DNA of 64,000 bases. It comes from Caldicellulosiruptor saccharolyticus DSM 8903 (GTDB lineage: Bacteria; Bacillota; Thermoanaerobacteria; Caldicellulosiruptorales; Caldicellulosiruptoraceae). Under the pieces are notes generated by a model, which saw only the letters and a list, made by a program, of their open reading frames with translations, searched no databases and had not been told where the DNA came from. The DNA is taken from assembly GCF_000016545.1 (NCBI RefSeq), contig NC_009437.1, positions 186,001 to 250,000 of the forward strand. The letters run 5' to 3'. Positions 1 through 8,877 of the stretch are shown here, piece after piece (the stretch's first letter is position 1; each line of letters begins with the position of its first letter). The position numbers were made by a program, and so were the translations under genes.

Positions 1-313
1 TGATGTACTTTTTACAATCAAGGCTGAAGACTAAATATGCTATCTTTGCAGTAATTTCACCGTTTATTCCACCACAGGTAAGAATTCCAATAGGCCCAAC
101 AATTGCATCTGGCACAAAGTTTGTCAAAAAATAAACAATTTCATCTTCACCACAATATCCGCTGTCTGCACCGTTTTTGAGCATATTTTGCATGGCAACT
201 TTGTTTGTTCCAAGCGCAACAACTTTTATTTTATCTTCAAATTCTTTTTTTAGTCTTTTTATAAATTCCCTTCCAATTCCAGCACCCTGTCCGTCTAAAA
301 CTGCAATGACCAT
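1..313 (-). CDS. DUF3842 family protein (3' end outside window)
   Basis: The reading frame starts at the ATG complementary to 311-313 and runs off the left edge, so the C-terminus is missing. The protein begins MVIAVLDGQGAGIGREF, a glycine-rich nucleotide-binding-like start, and continues with VVALGTNKVAMQNM and a DAIVGPIGI segment. This pattern matches the small DUF3842 family of Firmicutes, whose function is unknown. A second, broken copy of the same gene lies on the same strand at 1683-1967. The family call is by recognition of the pattern. Confidence 0.75.
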   Translation of the reverse strand, partial: MVIAVLDGQGAGIGREFIKRLKKEFEDKIKVVALGTNKVAMQNMLKNGADSGYCGEDEIVYFLTNFVPDAIVGPIGILTCGGINGEITAKIAYLVFSLDCKKYI

Positions 314-473
314 GTGTGTATCTCAATCCTTTGACATTGTGTTCTTTTTTAAGTAATTTTAATTATAAAACCTTTTGAATTTGGTTGTCAAAGGAATTAT
401 CAATTATCTTTTTAATTTTTCAGTTATATAGCTTTTGTATTATTTTGCCTTCAAAAAATCGCAAAAAATTTAA

Positions 474-503
474 TTGAATATTTGCAACAATTTTGTGTAT
501 AAT
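474..503 (+). promoter_or_regulatory. Sigma-A-type promoter of cheB
   Basis: TTGAAT at 474-479 and TATAAT at 498-503 are separated by 18 bases, about 60 bases before the cheB start. No operator-like repeat is visible around it. Confidence 0.5.
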
Positions 504-561
504 TTCTCATGTATGGAGTTCCAAAATACTCAAATAATAATTTTATATGGTGAAGGAGACT

Positions 562-1629
562 ATGAAAAGGATCTTGATTGTTGATGACTCTGAACTGATG
601 TGTGAAGTTATAAAGGGAGCTTTGAGGGGTTTAGGAGAAGATATAGTTGTTTTTATAGCTACAAATCCTCTTATAGCTATTAGAAAGGCTGGTTTATTTA
701 ACATTGATTTAGCATTAATTGACTATGAAATGCCTTATATGAATGGTCTTTTACTTATCGGCTATTTAAAGGAGATAAATCCATTAACAAAAATTGTAAT
801 GGTTTCTGCTTATACTGAACCTGGTGCCCAGATTACTCTTGAAGCACTTGCAAGAGGTGCAATTGATTACATATTAAAACCCTCAAATAAAGAAGAATTT
901 GAAGGATTCAAAAAAGAACTGTTAGAAAAAGTTCGCTGGATATTAACAGGAAGAGAGTTTAGCCGCAAAAAAAGTAAGATAGAGAAAGACAGGTCTAAGG
1001 TTTTAAGTTATCTTGAGGGTCTTAAAGCTGGTACTCCTAATTATTTAGTGGATAAGCTAAGAGAAAGTAAAGTAATAGCAATTGGAATTTCAACAGGAGG
1101 TCCCCCTGTTTTAGAAAAGATTTTTACAAATCTTAAGAAAGATTTTTCAATTCCAATATTGGTTGTTCAGCACATGCCACCAGCATTTACAAAAGCCTTG
1201 GCTGAAAGACTTTGCAAACTTTCTCAAAGACAGGTGAAAGAAGCCGAAGATGGTGAAAAGATTGAAAATGGTGTAATTTATATAGCAAAAGGTGGAGTGC
1301 ATCTTGCTGTTGAAAAGATCTTAGGAAAGTATTACTTAAGACTTCTTGAAAATGTTGAAAAGGTAAATAGCCACAAACCATCTTGTGATATTTTATTCAG
1401 TTCGGTTGCTGAATGGTACGGGAAAAATGCAACAGGCATAATCATGACTGGAATGGGCTGTGATGGAGCAAATGGTCTTTTAGAAATGAAAAATCAGGGT
1501 GCCTTGACAATTGCGCAAAGCAAAGAATCATGCGTAGTTTTTGGCATGCCAAGAGTTGCTATAGAAAAAGGAGCGGCTGAAGCAGTACTAAGTACAGATG
1601 AGATTATAAGGCTTTTAAATGAGGTGTAA
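562..1629 (+). CDS. cheB: Chemotaxis response regulator protein-glutamate methylesterase CheB
   Basis: CheB removes methyl groups from (and deamidates) glutamates on chemoreceptors to reset signalling. An N-terminal receiver domain (about residues 1-125) has the DD pair in ILIVDDSE and the phospho-acceptor Asp54 in LALIDYEMP. The C-terminal methylesterase domain shows the three catalytic positions: Ser in GISTGGP, His in VVQHMPPAFT and Asp in GMGCDGANG. The frame is open from an ATG at 547, but AAGGAGA lies just upstream of the ATG at 562, which starts the receiver domain directly, so 562 is preferred. No other chemotaxis gene is nearby, so it is an orphan here. It sits between two copies of a DUF3842 gene. 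Confidence 0.93.
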   Translation: MKRILIVDDSELMCEVIKGALRGLGEDIVVFIATNPLIAIRKAGLFNIDLALIDYEMPYMNGLLLIGYLKEINPLTKIVMVSAYTEPGAQITLEALARGAIDYILKPSNKEEFEGFKKELLEKVRWILTGREFSRKKSKIEKDRSKVLSYLEGLKAGTPNYLVDKLRESKVIAIGISTGGPPVLEKIFTNLKKDFSIPILVVQHMPPAFTKALAERLCKLSQRQVKEAEDGEKIENGVIYIAKGGVHLAVEKILGKYYLRLLENVEKVNSHKPSCDILFSSVAEWYGKNATGIIMTGMGCDGANGLLEMKNQGALTIAQSKESCVVFGMPRVAIEKGAAEAVLSTDEIIRLLNEV

Positions 1630-1682
1630 ACCTAAAATAATAAATTTAATATATCTCTTTGAGATAAAAAGAGACGTCAATT

Positions 1683-1967
1683 CTATTCACACTGCCTAAG
1701 ATAAATACTCAAATGAAAATTCAAAGAGATTACACACTTTTTACAATTCAGGCTGAAAACCAAATGTGCCAGTTTTATAGCGATTTTTCCATTTATTCCA
1801 CCTGTTCCACTACGAGTCAGAATTCCAATAGGACTAAAGATTGCGTCTGGCACAAAGTTTATTAAAAAATGAACAATTTCATCTTCATCACAACATTCTA
1901 CATCTGCGCCATTTTTGGTCATGTTCTGCATAGCTACTTTGTTTGTTCCAAGCGCAACAACCTCTAT
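1683..1967 (-). pseudogene. Truncated second copy of the DUF3842 gene
   Basis: The minus strand encodes VVALGTNKVAMQNM, KNGAD, DEDEIVHFL, NFVPDAI, PIGILT and VFSLNCKKC, closely matching the DUF3842 protein at 1-313, but the N-terminal nucleotide-binding part is absent. Homology begins at about 1967, right where the upstream hypothetical gene stops (TAG at 1964-1966). The copy has a small insertion in the GILT-GGING region and runs to a stop at 1683. The longest frame with an ATG start is 82 codons. It is a 5'-truncated duplicate, probably not functional. Confidence 0.7.
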
Positions 1968-2515
1968 ACCTTTACATCCAAAACAGAAGTTGAAAAATTA
2001 CTCTGTAAATAAGGTACAACTCCATTTTGAGGACTATAAGAATACATCATAATGTCTTGCAAAATAGGAATGTTATTGCTCATAAGATTCTTTAGTTCAT
2101 CAGCTGACAGTACTTTGGTCAAAAATAAATAACTACTTGAGAGCATAGTAACGTCTTGTTCTTGAAAAGTTTGGTAAGATGTCAAAATTCCTTTATTTAA
2201 AAGGTTTAGCTGGTTTGCTATTTCAACTAAGATACTTGGTGAGGACAAATCCGGCATCTGCTCAAAACTATTTTGTACTACCTCTAAACCTGATTTGAAG
2301 CTTAGTGTTTCTGGACTATACATTTTCGGGTAGCTATCAAAACTTGGGAGCTGTGTTTGCTTTTCAAAGATTGCTACTTTATCAGGTGTTATGTTGTTTT
2401 TTAAATTGTTCAAAACGTTTCCTTGGGAAATTATTGTATAGTCAATTGAATTTTGCAAGCTCTGCAAAAAAGTATTTATGAATGACTCTGAGCTAATATA
2501 TGATACCCCTACCAT
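1964..2515 (-). CDS. Hypothetical protein, 183 aa
   Basis: This is an open frame with a possible ribosome site (GAGG a few bases before the ATG). The protein is hydrophilic, rich in Ser, Gln, Asn and Leu, with no signal peptide, transmembrane segment or motif I recognise. Its final codons run directly into the truncated DUF3842 copy, so the natural C-terminus may have been lost when that duplicate formed. It could be a phage-like or lineage-specific gene; I assign no function. Confidence 0.5.
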   Translation of the reverse strand: MVGVSYISSESFINTFLQSLQNSIDYTIISQGNVLNNLKNNITPDKVAIFEKQTQLPSFDSYPKMYSPETLSFKSGLEVVQNSFEQMPDLSSPSILVEIANQLNLLNKGILTSYQTFQEQDVTMLSSSYLFLTKVLSADELKNLMSNNIPILQDIMMYSYSPQNGVVPYLQSNFSTSVLDVKV

Positions 2516-2672
2516 TTTACCTCAACTCTTTTTATACTTTTTTGGATATCCCCTCACATCTTTATTATACCACAATTCTTACTCAAAAGTTTAAAAAAAT
2601 GTGTATCTTTTTGCTCAAGTATGGTATATATAAAGTTAAAGCAAACTCTTTTTGGGGGCTTATGATTTTAAG

Positions 2673-2978
2673 ATGGACAGCCAAACTCAAATACCCGAAA
2701 AGTTTAAAAAATTCTTTTGGGATATTGAATTTGAAGATTTAGACATTCAGAGGCATAAAGCATTTATCATCACACGCCTTCTTAACTTTGGAGATCAAGA
2801 CTCAATAAAGTGGCTATTTAGCACATATTCAAAAGAAGAGATTAAAGATGTTGTAAAAAATAGCAGAAGTCTTTTGAAAAAACCGGCAAGATTTTGGCAA
2901 CTATATTTTAATTTGAAAGAGGATGAAATGAGGTGTTTTGAGGTTTTCAAAAAGATGGAAGGGATGTTTCCGTTTTAG
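2673..2978 (+). CDS. DUF6922-like protein, partner of AbiEii-type toxin
   Basis: This small protein has the pattern IPEKFKKFFWDIEFEDLDI followed by FIITRLLNFGD and a C-terminal basic helix KKPARFWQ, as in the DUF6922 family often found before AbiEii/AbiGii nucleotidyltransferases. The frame is open from a TTG at 2652, but similar proteins start close to the IPEKF segment, so the ATG at 2673 is preferred. It ends 12 bases before the AbiEii-like gene, consistent with one operon. The likely role is the antitoxin or regulatory partner; this is inferred from family context. Confidence 0.6.
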   Translation: MDSQTQIPEKFKKFFWDIEFEDLDIQRHKAFIITRLLNFGDQDSIKWLFSTYSKEEIKDVVKNSRSLLKKPARFWQLYFNLKEDEMRCFEVFKKMEGMFPF

Positions 2979-2990
2979 GGGTATTTCAAA

Positions 2991-3650
2991 ATGGAGGTTA
3001 GCGTTAAGATGTTTTTTAATGTTTTAGAGTATCAAAGATATGAAGTTCTAAATAAGATTGTAAAAAGTGATGTAATTGGAGAGTTTTACTTAGGTGGGGG
3101 GACAGGACTTGCTTTGCAGCTTGGACATAGAGTTTCAGAGGACTTCGACTTTTTTTCACCAATAGAATTTTCAAGCGACTATATAATATATAAATTGGAA
3201 AAAGCAGGTGATATAAACATATTGTACTCAGCAAAAGATACTCTTCATATGCTTTTAGATGGAGTTAGGGTAACATGGCTATATTATCCTAATCCTTTAT
3301 TAGATAGTCTTGTAATACCAACCGAAATAAAAGGCTTGAAAATTGCTTCAAAAATAGATATAGGTGTGATGAAATTAGTTACTATTTCTTCAAGAGGCTC
3401 AAAAAAAGATTTTATTGATTTGTACTGTATATGCCAATCAGGAATAGAGTTGGAAGAGCTTGTTAAGCTTCTTCCACAAAAATTTCCAAACAAAATGGTA
3501 AATCTTTATCATATCATTATAAGTCTCTGTTACTTTGATGATGCTGAAAATGAAGCAATGCCCAAGATGTTCATTAGACTTGACTGGGATAATGTCAAGA
3601 GGTTTTTCTTAGATAGTTGTCGGAAATTAATCAAATTAATAGAACAATAA
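2991..3650 (+). CDS. AbiEii/AbiGii-family nucleotidyltransferase toxin
   Basis: The motif YLGGGTGLALQLGHR followed by SEDFDFF (about residues 33-55) is the signature of AbiEii/AbiGii nucleotidyltransferase toxins: a GG-x-T/S active-site loop and a DFDFF metal-binding pair. The lysine and aspartate of a later KKDFIDLY segment are also typical. The 219 aa length is in the usual range for short members. The family acts in abortive infection and toxin-antitoxin systems by nucleotide transfer to an RNA or protein target. The preceding DUF6922-like gene is the probable partner. No frameshift is seen. Confidence 0.8.
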   Translation: MEVSVKMFFNVLEYQRYEVLNKIVKSDVIGEFYLGGGTGLALQLGHRVSEDFDFFSPIEFSSDYIIYKLEKAGDINILYSAKDTLHMLLDGVRVTWLYYPNPLLDSLVIPTEIKGLKIASKIDIGVMKLVTISSRGSKKDFIDLYCICQSGIELEELVKLLPQKFPNKMVNLYHIIISLCYFDDAENEAMPKMFIRLDWDNVKRFFLDSCRKLIKLIEQ

Positions 3651-3675
3651 TTTTCAAGAAAGAAGGTGTACCATC

Positions 3676-4404
3676 TTGAAGATAATTACATTTTCGCACT
3701 ACAAAGAGGTAACTGATGATGTTTTAAAAGATTCATATGCCGTTGTTATTGATCTTCTCAGGGCAACATCCACCATGATTTGGGCTATTTCAAATGGTGC
3801 AAAAGGAATAATTCCTGTTGAGGATATTTCTGAAGCGAGGCTTTTAAAGAGGTTAGATGAAAGCGTTCTTCTTGGAGGAGAGAGAGGCGGCTTAAAAATT
3901 GAAGGTTTTGACCTTGACAACTCACCTCTTTCGTACAAAAAGGAAGCCATTTTTGGCAAAACTGTGGTTATGACAACAACAAACGGTACAAGAGCGCTCA
4001 AGAAAGCATCCTGTGCAAAGCGAATCTTTCTTGGTTCATTTATAAATGCTAAAAAAACTGCAGAGTATATTATGAAAGAAACTCTACACTATAACATTGA
4101 CACTATCTCAATTGTGTGTGCAGGAACAGAAGAGAAGTTCACACTTGAAGACATTCTTTGTGCTGGTTATTTTGTAGATTTATTTATTGAGAATTTTCCA
4201 GATGTGTTTTTAGATGATCTTTCTCTTGCATCACATGTGCTTTATAAAAAATTTGAAAATGACCCTCATGAAATATTAAAATATTCATATCACTATAATC
4301 ATTTAAAGAAACTTGGCTTTGAAGCTGACCTTGAATTTTGTCTCAGAAAAGACTTTGTGGATTGTGTATGTGAGTTCAGAAACTTGGTAGTAGAGAAGGT
4401 GTAA
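3676..4404 (+). CDS. comB: 2-phosphosulfolactate phosphatase ComB
   Basis: ComB hydrolyses 2-phospho-3-sulfolactate in sulfolactate/coenzyme M precursor synthesis; in bacteria without coenzyme M its role is unclear. The protein shows the family landmarks VVIDLLRATSTM (about residues 24-35), LGGERGG, and MTTTNGTRAL followed by IVCAGT and LEDILCAG. The start is a TTG at 3676 preceded by GAAGGTG. It is followed after 2 bases by a DUF6512 gene, suggesting a transcriptional unit with the downstream membrane protein and metG. Confidence 0.85.
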   Translation: MKIITFSHYKEVTDDVLKDSYAVVIDLLRATSTMIWAISNGAKGIIPVEDISEARLLKRLDESVLLGGERGGLKIEGFDLDNSPLSYKKEAIFGKTVVMTTTNGTRALKKASCAKRIFLGSFINAKKTAEYIMKETLHYNIDTISIVCAGTEEKFTLEDILCAGYFVDLFIENFPDVFLDDLSLASHVLYKKFENDPHEILKYSYHYNHLKKLGFEADLEFCLRKDFVDCVCEFRNLVVEKV

Positions 4405-4406
4405 AA

Positions 4407-4967
4407 ATGTTTGAAATCTATCTTTCTTCATACTCAAAAAGAATTTATAAAAAAAGAGCCAAAATAACATCTATTGTAGGCATATTTGTAATCATTGCAA
4501 TCTCAAGCTTACTTCACTTTGGGTTTGACTTTTTCGGCAGAATAAAGGCATCTGCTGTGATTTTTGCAGTCAACGATAGTGTATGGGAGCATCTTAAGAT
4601 TGGATTTTTCGGAGGGTTGATTTTTTACATAATTGAATTTATTATTTATGGAAAGAAGTTTGACAATTTTATTGTAGGAAAATCAGTTGCGCTATTTTTA
4701 ATACCATTTTTAACAGCGGTGTTTTTCTACACCTATACAGCATTTTTAGAAAACAACCTAATTCTTGATATACTCACTTTTGTCTTAGCAGTAATAATTG
4801 CCCAGTTTGTTTCACTTGGAATAACACTGTCAAATAGAAAGATAAAAAAAGGGCCGTTTGTACTACTTTTAATTATAATGCTGGTTTTATTTCCATTATT
4901 TACATACTTTCCACCCAAAATTCCAGAACTTTTTTATGATTTTGCTCACAAGCGTTATGGAATGTAG
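4407..4967 (+). CDS. DUF6512 family membrane protein
   Basis: The 186 aa protein has about five or six hydrophobic segments (for instance residues 22-42, 67-80, 91-112 and 115-135) and the conserved-looking stretch FAVNDSVWEHLKIGFF near residue 53, which is the hallmark of the DUF6512 family. The function is unknown. It starts two bases after comB stops, so the two are probably co-transcribed. Confidence 0.65.
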   Translation: MFEIYLSSYSKRIYKKRAKITSIVGIFVIIAISSLLHFGFDFFGRIKASAVIFAVNDSVWEHLKIGFFGGLIFYIIEFIIYGKKFDNFIVGKSVALFLIPFLTAVFFYTYTAFLENNLILDILTFVLAVIIAQFVSLGITLSNRKIKKGPFVLLLIIMLVLFPLFTYFPPKIPELFYDFAHKRYGM

Positions 4968-5018
4968 GTGTAAAAAATATATTCTAAATCTTGAAAGAAT
5001 TCCAAAAAGGGAGGAAAA

Positions 5019-6992
5019 TTGTTCATGGAAAAGCCAAAATTTTATATAACAACGCCTATATACTATCCATCGGACAAACTTCATATTGGTCACACATACT
5101 GCACAGTTGCAGCCGACACTTTAGCACGATACAAAAGGCTGCAAGGGTATGATGTGTTTTTCTTAACAGGAACAGATGAGCATGGACAAAAGATAGAAAG
5201 AAAAGCTCAGGAGGTTGGCAAGACACCTCAAAAATATGTTGATGAAATAGTTGCGTCAATAAAAGACCTTTGGAAGCTTATGAACATCTCATACGATGAC
5301 TTTATAAGAACAACAGAAGAGCGCCACAAGAAGGTTGTCCAGAAAATATTTACCAAGCTTTATGAGCAGGGCGATATCTACAAGAGCGAATATGAGGGTT
5401 GGTACTGTACACCGTGCGAGTCGTTCTGGCTTGACAGGCAACTTGTTGATGGCAAGTGCCCTGACTGTGGCAGACCTGTTGAAAGGGCAAGAGAAGAGAG
5501 CTACTTTTTTAGACTCTCAAAATACCAAGATGCACTTGTAAAGTATATTGAAGAGCATCCGGATTTTATTGTTCCACAGTCGCGCGCAAATGAGATGATA
5601 AACAACTTTATAAAACCAGGACTTGAAGATGTATGCGTTTCAAGAACAACTTTAAAATGGGGAATCCCTGTGCCATTTGACCCAAAACATGTAATCTATG
5701 TTTGGATAGACGCACTTTCAAACTATATAACAGCACTGGGGTATATGAGCGAGGATGACAGCAAGTTCAAAAAATACTGGCCGGCAGATGTTCACCTTGT
5801 TGGAAAAGAAATTGTGAGATTCCACACAATAATTTGGCCAGCAATGCTGATGGCACTGGGTCTTCCTCTTCCTAAGATGGTGTTTGGTCATGGCTGGCTG
5901 CTTTTAGAGGGCGGAAAGATGTCAAAGTCAAAGGGAAATGTAGTGGACCCAGTAGTGCTTGCGCAAAAGTATGGGGTTGATAGCTTAAGATATTTCCTTT
6001 TGCGTGAGATTCCATTTGGTGCAGATGGGTACTTTTCAGAGGATGCATTAAAGACAAGGCACAACAGCGACCTTGCAAACGATCTTGGAAATTTATTGTC
6101 AAGAACAGTTGCAATGATTGAAAAGTATTTTGATGGAATTATCCATCTTCCTGAAGTAAAAGAAGATCTTGACAATGAACTAATAACCTTGGCAAAGGAA
6201 GTATACGAAAAAGTGTGCAAATGCCTTGATGAGCTTCAATTTTCAAATGCCTTGATAGAAATCTGGAAGCTGATTGCAAGGGCGAACAAGTATATAGATG
6301 AGACAATGCCGTGGGTACTTGGCAGGGATAAATCTAAGCATCCGCGCTTGAAAACAGTTTTGTACAACTTAGCAGAGGTTTTGAGGATTGTTGCAATATT
6401 GATAGAACCATTTATGCCACAGACAACACCAAAGATGCTTGCCCAGCTTGGAATTTCAAAAGATGAAAATCCTGATATAACATCTTGGGAGTCAGCGGCA
6501 ACTTTTGGGCTAATTAGAGATGGCACAAAAGTGAAAAGAGACCAGCCGCTTTTCCCCAGGATAGTTGATGAAAAGGAGGAGCAAGAAGTGCAAGAGCAAA
6601 ATAAAACTGATGTTACCAAAATAGAAGGTGCTGTTCCGGCAGATGACAAAAAAGTAGATGAAAAGAAAGAGTATATTTCAATAGAAGATTTTTCGAAAAT
6701 TGAACTCAAAGTTGCCAAGATTTTGGAAGCAGAAAAGATTGAAGGTGCAGACAAGCTGCTTAAGCTCATTGTTGACTTAGGTGATGAGAAACGCCAGATA
6801 GTTGCAGGCATTGCAAAACACTATTCACCCGACCAGCTCATTGGCAAAAAGATTGTGGTTGTTGCAAACTTAAAGCCTGCAAAACTGCGTGGTGTTGAGT
6901 CGCAGGGCATGCTTTTGGCAGCATCAATCGATGATGAGCTTTGCCTAATTACTCCTGAAAAAGACATCAAAGAGGGAGCAAGAGTAAAATGA
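5019..6992 (+). CDS. metG: Methionyl-tRNA synthetase
   Basis: The enzyme charges tRNA-Met. The class I signatures are both present: HIGH as KLHIGHTYC (about residues 21-29) and KMSKS as GGKMSKSKGN (about residue 300). A zinc knuckle CTPC...CPDC lies near residues 128-150. After a linker rich in Glu, Lys and Asp, a C-terminal EMAPII-like tRNA-binding domain (about 555-657; IEDFSKIELKVAKI and GVESQGMLLAA) completes the long bacterial form. GGGAGG ends 5 bases before the TTG at 5019; an ATG at 5025 is the alternative start. The stop overlaps the tatD start by 4 bases. No T-box leader is visible upstream. Confidence 0.97.
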   Translation: MFMEKPKFYITTPIYYPSDKLHIGHTYCTVAADTLARYKRLQGYDVFFLTGTDEHGQKIERKAQEVGKTPQKYVDEIVASIKDLWKLMNISYDDFIRTTEERHKKVVQKIFTKLYEQGDIYKSEYEGWYCTPCESFWLDRQLVDGKCPDCGRPVERAREESYFFRLSKYQDALVKYIEEHPDFIVPQSRANEMINNFIKPGLEDVCVSRTTLKWGIPVPFDPKHVIYVWIDALSNYITALGYMSEDDSKFKKYWPADVHLVGKEIVRFHTIIWPAMLMALGLPLPKMVFGHGWLLLEGGKMSKSKGNVVDPVVLAQKYGVDSLRYFLLREIPFGADGYFSEDALKTRHNSDLANDLGNLLSRTVAMIEKYFDGIIHLPEVKEDLDNELITLAKEVYEKVCKCLDELQFSNALIEIWKLIARANKYIDETMPWVLGRDKSKHPRLKTVLYNLAEVLRIVAILIEPFMPQTTPKMLAQLGISKDENPDITSWESAATFGLIRDGTKVKRDQPLFPRIVDEKEEQEVQEQNKTDVTKIEGAVPADDKKVDEKKEYISIEDFSKIELKVAKILEAEKIEGADKLLKLIVDLGDEKRQIVAGIAKHYSPDQLIGKKIVVVANLKPAKLRGVESQGMLLAASIDDELCLITPEKDIKEGARVK

Positions 6993-7753
6993 TCATAGAT
7001 GTTCATGCTCACTATGATGATGAAGCGTTTTTGAACGATTTAGAGGATGTGATGGCAAGGCTGAAAGAAGAGAATATAATTGCCATCTCATCCTCTTCTT
7101 CTATTGAGTCTTCAAAAGAAAACATTGAGATTGCAAAAAAATATGATAACATTTATATAACTGTTGGAATTCATCCTCACGAGGCAAAGGATGCACCAAA
7201 AGATTTTGAAGATGGTCTTTTTGAGCTTGCCAAGTTTGAAAAAAATGTTGCGATCGGTGAGATAGGCCTTGATTACCATTACGATTTTTCACCAAGAGAT
7301 GTGCAAAAAGAGGTTTTTATTCGCCAGATTGAGGTTGCAAAGAAATTAAATCTTCCCATTGTTGTTCACTCAAGAGAAGCGCATAAAGACACACTTGATA
7401 TTTTACAAGAACATGCAATTGGCAAAATACCAATTTTGGTTCACTGCTATTCAGGAAGTGTTGAGATGAGCAGAATTTTAAGAAAACAAGGGATATATAT
7501 CTCTGTTGGCGGGGTTGTGACATTCCAGAATGCAAAAAAGCTCATAGAGGTTGTAAAAGAATACCCGCTTGAACTTTTGATGCTTGAAACAGACAGCCCT
7601 TATCTCACTCCTCATCCGTACAGAGGTAAGCGCAATGATTCAACATATTTAAAGTATGTGATAACAAAAATTGCAGAGATAAAGGGAGTATCTGAAGATG
7701 AGGTAATTGAAAAAACAACCCAAAATGCCATGGATGTGTTTGGTATTAAATAA
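6989..7753 (+). CDS. tatD: TatD-family metal-dependent hydrolase
   Basis: This TIM-barrel deoxyribonuclease/hydrolase family shows its metal ligands in order: HAH at residues 6-8, Glu in IGEIGLDY, His in VVHSREA, His in LVHCYSG and Asp in LETDSPYL. The length of 254 aa is normal. The ATG overlaps the metG stop, and the metG-tatD order is very common in Firmicutes. A TatD-linked radical SAM gene follows. Confidence 0.93.
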   Translation: MIIDVHAHYDDEAFLNDLEDVMARLKEENIIAISSSSSIESSKENIEIAKKYDNIYITVGIHPHEAKDAPKDFEDGLFELAKFEKNVAIGEIGLDYHYDFSPRDVQKEVFIRQIEVAKKLNLPIVVHSREAHKDTLDILQEHAIGKIPILVHCYSGSVEMSRILRKQGIYISVGGVVTFQNAKKLIEVVKEYPLELLMLETDSPYLTPHPYRGKRNDSTYLKYVITKIAEIKGVSEDEVIEKTTQNAMDVFGIK

Positions 7754-7795
7754 AGCTAAAAAACAAAAAAAGATGGGAGATGAATCAAAGTAAAG

Positions 7796-8392
7796 ATGGG
7801 AATGGTAACATACACAATTGACAACAAGTTATATATCAATGTTACAAACAAATGCACAAACTCATGCATATTCTGTATAAGAAACACTGAAAAAGGGCTC
7901 GGTAGCGAGTATGACCTGTGGCTTGACCATGATCCAACAGCAGATGAGATTTTAAACAGCATAAAAGACCCACAAAAGTATGACGAGATTGTCTTTTGCG
8001 GCTATGGTGAGCCACTTATAAGACTTGATACTGTGATTGAGGTTGCAAAAAGGCTAAAAGAAAAGACATCTGTGCCCTTGAGAGTCAACACAAACGGCCA
8101 TGCCTCTTACATTCACAAGAAAAATGTTCCACAGCTTCTTCATGGGCTTATTGACAGAATTTCGATAAGTCTTAACGCTTCAAACAAACAAAAGTACAAT
8201 GAGATTTGTAGGCCATTTTATGAAGACATATATGACCATGTGATTGAGTTTATAAAAGAAAGCAAAAAATACATAAGAGAAGTATGGGTTTCGTGTGTAG
8301 ATACGGTCATAGATGAAGAGGAGATAGACAGGTGCAAGGAAATTGCCAGAGACCTTGGTGTGAATTTTAAATTGAGAGCGTATGAGGGATAA
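7796..8392 (+). CDS. TatD-associated radical SAM protein
   Basis: The N-terminus carries CTNSCIFCIR, a CxxxCxxC radical SAM iron-sulfur motif (about residues 21-28), followed by FCGYGEPLIRLD, which resembles the GGE-type SAM-binding strand. At 198 aa it is a short single-domain member. Position just after tatD matches the family described as TatD-linked radical SAM proteins, whose substrate is unknown. The start is uncertain between the ATG at 7796 and the ATG at 7802. Confidence 0.8.
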   Translation: MGMVTYTIDNKLYINVTNKCTNSCIFCIRNTEKGLGSEYDLWLDHDPTADEILNSIKDPQKYDEIVFCGYGEPLIRLDTVIEVAKRLKEKTSVPLRVNTNGHASYIHKKNVPQLLHGLIDRISISLNASNKQKYNEICRPFYEDIYDHVIEFIKESKKYIREVWVSCVDTVIDEEEIDRCKEIARDLGVNFKLRAYEG

Positions 8393-8788
8393 AATTTGAT
8401 TTTGCTCAGAGCTGAAAATGAAACTGACGGCGTTCGCAACTTAAAATTATGTTTAGAATATATAAAAAAATCACATTTTTTTATGTAATTCGGTCAATTA
8501 TTCACATAACCACATCTACAAAAACAGAATAAAAACTTTGAAAAAGTTCATTTATTTTTGGTATTGATTGGTGTATACAAAAAACATATAATTAAAACTG
8601 TAAACAGCGGAGCAAGGGACAGACAACAAAGAAATGCGGCGGACAACCCCCTTGAGTTTTTAAAAAATACATACAGTGGAATCCCCCCGATTCATTTCCT
8701 CCTTTTATATAGAAAGCGGGCAGGAGCTCTACAAGCAAAGGAGCTTCTGCCCGCTTGCGATTTTAGGGGGAATTTTTTAACAAAGATT
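8393..8788 (+). other. Non-coding region before the IS200/IS605 element
   Basis: The first 90 bases after the radical SAM gene read as a short coding-like stretch (ILLRAENETDGVRNLKLCLE) that ends at a TAA near 8486; I cannot identify it and it lacks a good start. The rest is AT-rich with no convincing gene. A strong hairpin (8714-8756) lies close to the transposon left end. Confidence 0.4.
8714..8756 (+). repeat. 16-bp stem inverted repeat near the transposon left end
   Basis: AAGCGGGCAGGAGCTC at 8714-8729 pairs with GAGCTTCTGCCCGCTT at 8741-8756 around an 11-base loop, with one G-T wobble. It is far more GC-rich than its surroundings. It is followed by GGGGGAATTTTTT, so it could act as a transcription terminator on the plus strand. 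It lies outside the element's own subterminal hairpin. Confidence 0.65.
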
Positions 8789-8800
8789 CTGCAAGAAGTC

Positions 8801-8820
8801 TCCATCTTCTGTAAGATGGA
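8801..8820 (+). repeat. Left-end subterminal hairpin of the IS200/IS605 element
   Basis: TCCATCTT and AAGATGGA form an 8-bp stem with a 4-base loop. It is the expected TnpA recognition hairpin, located about 50 bases before tnpA. Confidence 0.75.
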
Positions 8821-8877
8821 GATGAATTGCAGTTGATAAATATTTGGTTTCGGTATACAATTAAACTGGTGATGACA

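Noticed and set aside
4968-5018. T-box leader of metG
   Set aside because: The gap is too short and has no T-box sequence; metG probably reads through from the upstream genes.
6236-6811. 191-aa antisense open frame in metG
   Set aside because: It lies entirely inside a well-supported gene and its composition (Ser-, Ile-rich) is that of a shadow frame.
8393-8490. Extension or second domain of the TatD-linked radical SAM protein
   Set aside because: The coding-like stretch is short, without a start, separated by the stop of the radical SAM gene, and not recognised.
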